Source of the DNA: Clostridium lentum
GTDB taxonomy: Bacteria; Bacillota; Clostridia; Clostridiales; Clostridiaceae
Direction of reading: 5' to 3'
Length of the DNA: 10,276 nucleotides
NCBI RefSeq assembly: GCF_014287815.1
Contig: NZ_JACOOQ010000031.1
Span: 1-10,276, forward strand
In this document: positions 1-9,000 of the stretch, piece after piece
Position numbering within the stretch: position 1 is the stretch's first letter
Layout: each line of letters opens with the position of its first letter
Position numbers and translations under genes: made by a program
Notes under the pieces: model-generated
The model's database searches: none
Seen by the model: only the letters and a program-made list of their open reading frames with translations
Told to the model about the DNA's origin: nothing

Positions 1-78
1 GGTGTATCAACATTAGATTATATTAACAATGTAAGATTCCAAATTAAAAAAGAAGGAATCAACACAATATATAATGAA
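1..78 (+). other. End of an upstream mucin-binding-like module (B0)
   Basis: The first 26 residues contain N-N-V-R-F-Q-I, then G-I-N-T-I-Y-N-E. This is the closing segment of the B module seen throughout the protein, so another B module lies upstream and the array continues beyond base 1. Confidence 0.75.
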
Positions 79-3000
79 GCACCAGTTATAAATGGAGTAA
101 ATGATATAGAGGTTGATTCAGAAAATAAAGATGCTTTACTTCAAGGAATAAGTGTTACTGATGACCATGATGAAATACAAAATTCAAGTATTCAAGTTTC
201 ATCTAAAAAGTTTGAAGAAAATAAAACCATGGTGACATATAGCGTAAAAGATTCATGGGGTAGAGTAACTAGTGCCAATAGAACTATAACTTACATAAGT
301 AGTGAAAGTCCAAATGAAACTGAAGAAGATGTTTCAAGTTTAAATCTAGAATCTAGAACTTCAACTACACCTGCATCATTATCAGATGTTGTTTTTACAG
401 TAAAAGGTGTTAGATATAGTAATGGTAAAGATGAAAGATTTAAAATTAAATTTGATACTAATAAAAAGCTTATAAAAGTAACAGATATGGACATGCGTAT
501 TATGACAACTAATAATGCAGATGAGTACTTTGTTTTTGAATTATATGATTCTAGAATGCAACTTAAAAAAGGAGTTGTAATTAGAGGAAATGAAAGAAGT
601 GAGGCTGCAAATGCTTTAAATAATGTTCCATATGAAATTGGTGATTATATTTATGTTTATCATAAAGAAGCAGCTTCACAAAAGTTGCCAATAAGTGGTG
701 TTTTAGGTGATCAATCAAGTATTTATGCACAGGGAACTTCAAATTTAGAAAGAGGTAAAAAGTTATTTAAAATAACTAATACTGGATTGGAGATAGCAAC
801 TAATACAGATCCAACTATAACTATAAATCTAACTGAATCTGGATATAGTGAGGAAAGAACTCAGAATGGAGAAACTGTTTGGAAAAAGACAATACAAAGA
901 GGGGATAGTATAGATTTATCTAAAGGGATAACAGCAAGTGATACTTTTGATCAAGCTAATCATATTCCTTTATTATTAGATCATAGTGCCTTTAATAATA
1001 TGAAGTTAGGTGAACAAACAGTTATATATACATTAACAGATAGTTGGGGAGCAACAGTAACTAAGAAAGCTATAATTACAGTAGAGCCTAAGAATGAATT
1101 AGAGCAAGTTAAATTTAAGTTTTATTCTAAAGGAACTACTGATGAGTTATTTAATATGACTATTGATTCTGTAAATCATAAAATAGAAGTTAATAGAATA
1201 TCTAATAAATATGAAGCTATAAAAGGATACTCTGGAGCTGCATTTAAAATTAAAATTATAGATGGAGTTAGAAATATAGTTAAAAGAGAAATAGCCATTA
1301 GAGGAAATGAAACAGGATTTGCATCTGCTTTAGATAGATTAGATGGATATTCTTACAATGAAGGTGACAGAATTTCAGTTTGGGCATTAAATTCTACAGA
1401 TATGAAAATTGAAGGAGACACCAATATTGAATCTAAACCTGATGATGCAAACTATGCTACTGGAGTAACAAATCGAGATTATATGGATAATGTTAGATTT
1501 GAAATGACTAAAGATAAGTTAAAATATATACATAATGATGCTCCTACAATTACTTTTTCATCTGATACTATAGAAATTGTAAGAGGTAAAGATTTAGATC
1601 CTAAAGAAGGGGTAAAAATAACAGATGATCATGATAAGGAAATTACTGATTTAAGTTCTGTTACTATAGTAGGATTTGATAAATATAAGTTAGGAAATCA
1701 AACAGTAACTTATCAATATACAGATAGCTGGGGTAGAACAGGAACTGCCACAAGAACAGTTAAAGTTTTAGCTAAAAATAAACTAGAAGATAATACTGTA
1801 AAGATATTTAAAGATGGCACAGATACACCAATTTTAAGTATTTCTTTTGATGATATTACAGGAAAGCTAAAAGTTAGTGATGCTACTACTGATACTATTA
1901 ATGGTATAAATAGTGCTGCTCTTGTAATAAAAACCTATAGAAATGGTGTAGAGCAAAGAAGCTTACCTGTAAGTGGTAATGCATCAGGTATAGAAATAAA
2001 AAATGCCATAGAAAAGTTAGATATTAATTATAAATATGGAGATATGATAGATTTTGTATCAACAGATAACACTAAGCTAAATAGAGTAAGAATTTTTGGT
2101 AATTTAGCACCAGATTCAGATAATAATACTGATAAAACAAATAATACATCATCTAAAACTGGTGAGCATGATGAAAGTGCTAATGTTCCAAGTGATAATG
2201 TAAATGCTGAAACAAATCCTTATAAAAATGGTTTTATTAATTCAGATAATATGAAAAATACTAGATTTCAACTTACTGAAAATGGATTAAAGGCTATTTA
2301 CAATAAAGCACCTGTTTTAAATGGATTAGATGAGCTTAGAGTAGTAAAAGGAACTGAACCAAACTTTAATGATGGTGTAACTACAACAGATGAACTTGAT
2401 GATAAAAATAATATTACAAATAATATAGTAATAGATCAGACAGGATTTGATAAAAATACTGTTGGAGTTTATGGAGTAACTTATACTGTTACAGATAGTT
2501 GGGGAAGAACAACTAGTAAAGTAAGAAATGTTAAGGTTGTATCAAAAGTGGAAAACAATTTAATATCACTTGATGATAATAGTAATAATAAATTATTTGA
2601 AATAGGTTTTGATACAGTAAAAAATAAATTAACATTTAAGAAAATAATACAAGGCTCTGAAAATGTAGGTAATGGAGAAAATCAAGGAACAGAAGAAGGC
2701 GGTAGTGATGGGGAAGATACAGGAAGTGGAGATGTATCACAACCTGAACAACCAAGTAATCCAGATGAAGGTGAAGAAAATAGTTCTAGAACAAGAATAA
2801 GTGAAAATCCAACTGATAAATTATTTGAAATTAAAGTTTTTGATAATAAAATGAATTTAGTTGGAACTGCAACTTTAAATGAAAATGTTACTGATTATAG
2901 TGATTTTGAAAGAAAATTACAAGAAATAAAAATGTACGAAAGTTACTATGTAAGTGTATGGGCTAAGGATAGAACTAAGTTAAAAATTTCAGGAGAGATT

Positions 3001-6000
3001 ACTAAGACAGAAAATGTAGCAGAAGATGATTATTCAGATGGGATAAGTAGTGAAGATCAAATGTTAAATGTAAGATTTGAAAATACAGAAGAAGGTCTTA
3101 AAGCTATTTATAATGCTGCACCAGTAATATCACTTATACCAGAAAGTAATAATAGTTCAAGAATACAAAATACAAGTGAGTCTATAGTTAATTTAGGAGA
3201 ATTTTCTCATTATTTAGGTGAAACTTACAAGTTAACTGAAAATATGCAAGTAACTGATGATAAGGATGGAGAAATAGATGTTGATAAGATAACAGCAACT
3301 TATGAAAAAATAGTGTCATCAGAAAATACAAACACACCTGAAACGTCAGGAAATGCAAGAGCTACATTAGAAAATGGACAAGAAAGCACTGAAAATTCAA
3401 GTGGTAATAATGAAACTACAGGAAATGTAAAAAATCCACTTCCAACTGAAGTAGGGACATATACTGTAACTTATGTAGTAAAAGATAGTTGGGGACGTGA
3501 AGCAAAAGCAAGTAGAACATTAACTATTCAAAAAGGTTTAGAAAGACATGAACTAATATTTGGTGGCCGTAATAGAAGCGAAGAAGATCTTCCGGCTTTT
3601 AAATTAAAATTAGTTGAAGAAAACAATAAGCCTAAGATTAATTTTGAAGCTTTAATAGATGCTCAAATTCTTGCTACAGCTAAAAATAATTATGATTATT
3701 ATGGAGTAGAAATATTTAGAGACACTCAAAATACTGGAGTAAGAAATAGAATTGTTGAAGTTAAAGTTGGGGTACAGGATAATCCAAGTAATACAAGTTT
3801 TAATATGAGAAGATTAGCAAATGAAAACTTAGAGTATGGAGATAAAATTAAAATTTACGCAAGGCAAACACCGAATTTTAGAATAAAAGGTGAAATACTT
3901 GGTGATGTAAAAGAAGATTATTCAGATGGGGTTCAAAATAAAATGAATCTTGACTATGTTGTATTTAAAATAACTAAGAATGGTTTAATTGCAATTTACA
4001 ATGACACAGATTTAAATGATAACATAAAAAATGTTATAACAAATATAGATAGAGGTGGATTACAACCTTTTAAAATTAAGTTTAACACTTCTGATAGAGG
4101 TTCTTCTAATAATTATATTGGAAAAATAACTGTAGAAGGTTATAGTGAACCAATAATTTATCAAGATGGAACAAATGCATTAACAATTAAGCTAGTTAGA
4201 CAAGGTCAAAACACTATAGAGAGAACATTTATAGGGACTGAATCAGGTAAAAAAAATCAAAATGAACTTAATGATAAGTTTGCTAGCTTTAACAATCAAT
4301 ATGTTAAGGATGGAGATTATATAGAATTTTGGGCAAAAGCACCAGATAGAATGTTTTTAACAGGAAATGTTATAGACAGAGTTAATAATCATGATTATAC
4401 AAAAGGTGCTACTCAAGAACTTTTCCAAAATACAAGATTTTATTTTAAAGCAACAGGTATTGAAGCTGTTTATAATAAAGAACCAGAAATAATTGTTGAA
4501 GATATTGATATATACTCAGAAGATTATACAAATGAAAAACAGTTTGATTTAAAAAGTGGGGTATTAGTTGAAGATGACCATGATAAAAATATTAATATAT
4601 TAAATTCAACTTATGAAATAGACAATCAAACTATTAATTCTAGTAATGGTAGAAATATTTTAACTTATAGTATAAATGAAAATACTCGTAAAGATGGAGA
4701 TACGGAAAATAGTATAAATACTAGTGTTTTAGGAGAAAGAACTGTAACTTATACTTATATAGACAGCTGGGGAAGAACTGGAACAACAACAAGAAAAGTA
4801 GTTGTTAGACCACAGTTATATAAAAATAAAATTCAAGTATATGCTGAAGATAATGAAAGTTTAGAAGCAAGAACAACTATAAATGAAGAGAGATTAGGTA
4901 ATAATTCAGGAGAGAGTATTGGTTATAATCAATCATCAGAAAGAGATGATAATGTTAGTGATGATTTGGGGAATTCTGGTGAAACAGAACAACCAGGTGG
5001 AAGTGATACAACTCCAGAAGAAAGAAAGCCAGCATTTGAAATTGGATTTAATACTTTAACTAATAAGTATGAAGTAATAAATGCAAGAGATGAGTATTTA
5101 GATATAGAAAATCCAAGAAAAGATATATTTGCTATTCAGATAAAGGGTTCAGATGGAAATGTAAAGTTTGCAAAAACTCTACAAGGTAATGATAAAGGAA
5201 CTACTGAAAAGTTAAAAGAATTAAATAATGTTTCATATGTTGAAACAGATGTTATTAGAGTTTGGAGAGCTGGTAGTGAAAATGAAGTTATTCCATTTAC
5301 TTCTGAAGCTGAAACTGAAAGTGGAAATGTAGTTGTACCGAATCTTAAAATTACTGGAAATATATCTAAAACTGATAAAATAAAAGAAGATTATTCTAAT
5401 GGTATTAATAATATTGATTTTATGAATAACGTTGGATTTAATCCAAAAGCAGAAGGGTTAAATGCTATTTATAATGAAGCTCCAGTAATAAATGGTTTTA
5501 CAGAAGCTAAAGAAATAATTGAAAAAGGTACAAGAATTGATTTACGCAACAATATAACAGTTTCTCATGATAATGGATATACAAGCAATACATTTACAGT
5601 ATCACCAGAAAGTATAGATACAAACCAATTAGGTATACATCAAATAACATATACAGCTACTGATAATTGGAATAGAACTACTACTAAAGTACGAACTATT
5701 GAAGTTGTATCTAAAGTTAAAAGTAATAGTATTGAAGTGTATAATCCAAATGAAAGTAGCACAGATTTATTATTTAAAATTGATTTTGATGCAAGTAATA
5801 AAAAATTCTTAGTTAATAAATCTCAAGATACTAATACAGAAACACAAGGACCTAATGATAATGCTGAAGAGCAAGAAAGTAGAACTGGAGAGTTAGCACC
5901 AGATGAGGAAAATGTTGAAGAAGGTGAAAATCCAGATAATCAAAATCCGGAAGAAACTATACCACCATCTGATACAGAAAATACATCACCACCAGAAGAA

Positions 6001-9000
6001 TCTAATAATGGAAAAATCTTTAGAATAAAAGTATTTAATAATAATGGTGAGATAGTAGTTAACTCAACTATAGATTCATTAACTACTACAGAAAGTTTAA
6101 ATTCATTAGAGAATATAAAAAATCAATTAAATAAATTAATTGAGTATACTTTTAATATTGGTGATACAATAAGTATTTGGACAAGTAATCATGAAAAAGT
6201 AAAAATTAAAGGTAATATTAAAAATAAAACTCATGATTATAGCAATGGTTTAATATCTGAAATGGAAAAAGTAAGATTTAAAATAACTGAAGATGGATTA
6301 CAAGAAATAAAAGCATCTACTCCAGTTATAACTTTTGAAGAAAATGAAAATACTTCAGTTGAAGTAAAAAGAGGAGAAGCTATAGAGTATTTAAATGGTG
6401 TAACAATAACTGATACTAATGAACATATAGAACTTTCTAAAGTTAAATACACTTCAGAAAATATAGACACTAAAGTTTTAGGTGAAAAAGAAGTTACTTA
6501 CACAGTTACAAACAGCTGGGGAGTAACAACAACGAAAGTTAGAAAATTCAATGTTGTACCTAAAAATAATATTGAGAGTGTAATATTAAAATTAAAGTCA
6601 GAAAATAATGATGAAAATTATTTAGAAATAGGTTTTGATGAGTTAGAGAAAAAACTTAAAGTTTACAATAAACCTACAGCAGCATTATATTCTAATGATA
6701 GTGAAAGTGTACTAACTCTTTCTATTTATGATAGAAATGGAGCTACTTTAAAAACTTTACAAGTACAAGGAAATGTACTTATAAGTGATGAGGAAATTAA
6801 AAAAATTAATGATTTAGAGTACCAAGAAGGATTATTTATAGGTGTTGAAACAAAATATCCTAAAAAACTATCAATTGCTGGCAATATTGAAAAAGTTAAT
6901 AATTTAAATAATCATTCATTAGATTTATCAAATGGTATAGATGAAAATGAATTAGATACTTTTAAAAATACTAGATTTAAAATAGGAAGTACTCAAATTC
7001 AAGCTATTTATAATGAAGCTCCAGTTATAACTTATCCAAAACAAAATGAAGCTGATAAAGGTATAATAACTGTTAAAAAAGGAGAAATATATGATTATAA
7101 TCAAGATTTAACAGTTACTGATGATTATGATGGAAATATAGAACCTTCAAATGTTGGTGTTGATGAAAGTGCAGTAAATTATGAAGAAGTAGGTAATTAT
7201 GAAATTACTTATATTGTTACTGATAGCTGGGGAAGAGATGGAACATTAACTAGACCAGTAAAAATTGTTAGTAATATAGTAGGAAATGAAATAGATATTT
7301 ACTCAAAGGGAACTGCAAATCAAGAGCCATCACAAAATACTGAAACTAATGGAAATACACAAACTATTAGTGAATCAATAACAGATGATACTACTTCTGG
7401 AGTAAGTTCAGGTAATGAAGGTGAAGCAGAAGGTAGTGATAAAGATGATACTGAAACAAGTAAACCAACTAATGATAATAGAGTATTTACCATTGGATTT
7501 AATGAAGAATTTAATACAGTAGATTCTAAAACTGAAGTAAAAGTAAAATTACAAATTAAAAATAAAAAAAATATAGCAATTGATTCAGAGAATCCAGAAA
7601 AAGAAGCAATTAAAATAGTGCTTTATAATGAAAATGGTAAAGAAAAGAAAAAAATATCTTTAAAAGGAAGTATTACAGGTGAATCTTCAGAAATAATGAA
7701 ATTAGAAGAGTGGCAACTTGAATATGGGGATTATATTTCACTATATGCTTCAGATTTAGATGAACCAGATAGTACTACAAATATAACACCACCACAGCAA
7801 TCACCTGATGAAAATCCAAGTGAAAGAAATATTTCTATAATTAATGAAAACTCTTCAGTAGAAGGTGCAGAAGGAACTGATGGTAGTTCAGGAAGTAATT
7901 CAAATGGAATAGTAGAAGGAAATACTCCATCTACACCAGAAAAAAAAGAAATTACTACAAGTATGATAAGAATTACTGGTGGAGTTTTAAATGCTAGAGA
8001 GTTATATGATTCAGGAGCAGTAAAGAAAGATAATATTGTCAACGTAAGATTTGAAATTACTGATGCTGGGTTAGAAGCATTATATAATGATGCACCAAGT
8101 ATTTATATAAGTTCAGGTGAATTTAGTAAGTATTTAGGAGAAACATATAAATTAACAGAAGGCGTAAATGTATATGATGATTTAGATGGTACATTAGGAG
8201 AAAGTAGTATAAAAACAACTTATAGAAAAACTGGAAATTTACCAGCAGAATCTACTAATGGAAGTACACAAAGTGGTTCAACTTCATCAAGTACTAGAAC
8301 TAATTCTGAAGGAAGTGGTAATTCAAGTGATGGAAGTAATTCAAGTGATGGAAGTAATTCAAGTGATACACCTAATGATGGAACTACAGATGAAAATAAT
8401 AATACATCTAATGGAGATACTACAAATAAATTACCAGAAGATCCAGGATTATATGAAATAACATATATAGCAACTGATAGTTGGGGAAGACAATCTACTG
8501 CAACTAGGAATATAACTATTAATCCAGGTATAAATAGACACGAATTAGTATTTGGTGGGCGTGATAGCTCAGAGCACGATTTACCTGCATTTAAGTTAAA
8601 GCTTACAGAAAATAATGATACAAAAAAACCTAAAATTTCTTTTCAAGCTTTTGTAAATAAAATTATTGCCAATTCAAATGGAATTCCAGAATATTATAGT
8701 ATAAAAATATTTAGAGGAAATGTAGAAAATAACACAAATGAAACAGTTTTTTCAGGGGTGGTTGATGCACAAGACAATCCTAAAAATGATAATTTTTCTA
8801 TTAAATCAATAGAAAGTAAAGTGTTAGAATATGGTGATAAAATTAAAATTATAGCAAGACAAACACCTAATTTTAGTATAAAGGGAGAAATATTAGGTGA
8901 TGTATATACTGATTATAGTAAAGGTGTAGGTAATAGGTATTATTTAGACTATGTAACTTTTGAAATTACTAAAAAAGGATTAGTAGCACATTATGACGAT

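Larger units (their letters stand above)
3118..4809 (+). repeat. Duplicated four-module block, copy 1 (A5-B5-B6-A6)
   Basis: The same module order and subtype-specific strings recur at 8092-9927. R-H-E-L-x-F-G-G-R (3544) and D-R-G-G-L (4048) each recur exactly 4992 bases later. In the ungapped 75-base comparison of 3835-3909 with 8830-8904, I count 64 matching bases by eye. Confidence 0.75.

Noticed and set aside
291..494. Reverse-strand open frame of 67 codons
   Set aside because: It lies wholly within the + strand frame, and its hydrophobic Ser/Leu-rich product is what the complement of A-rich coding DNA gives. The same holds for reverse frames at 6237-6470, 7731-8042 and 9432-9797.
3250..3276. 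D-D-K-D-G-E and similar turns (near 7117, 8173 and 10096) as EF-hand calcium sites
   Set aside because: They fall at the same place in each Ig-like module, as in the T-D-D-x-D-G turn typical of this family, and lack the full 12-residue EF-hand loop. Calcium binding is possible but not shown.
3544..3570. R-H-E-L-I-F (and R-H-E-L-V-F at 8536) as a possible zinc-protease motif
   Set aside because: HExxH needs a second His three residues after Glu; here it is Phe-Gly. The string is the first strand of B5 and B11.
8258..8461. Second + strand frame of 67 codons
   Set aside because: It is a shifted reading of the linker and tandem repeat in module A10. Its V-I-Q-V-M-E repeat only mirrors the 18-base repeat.
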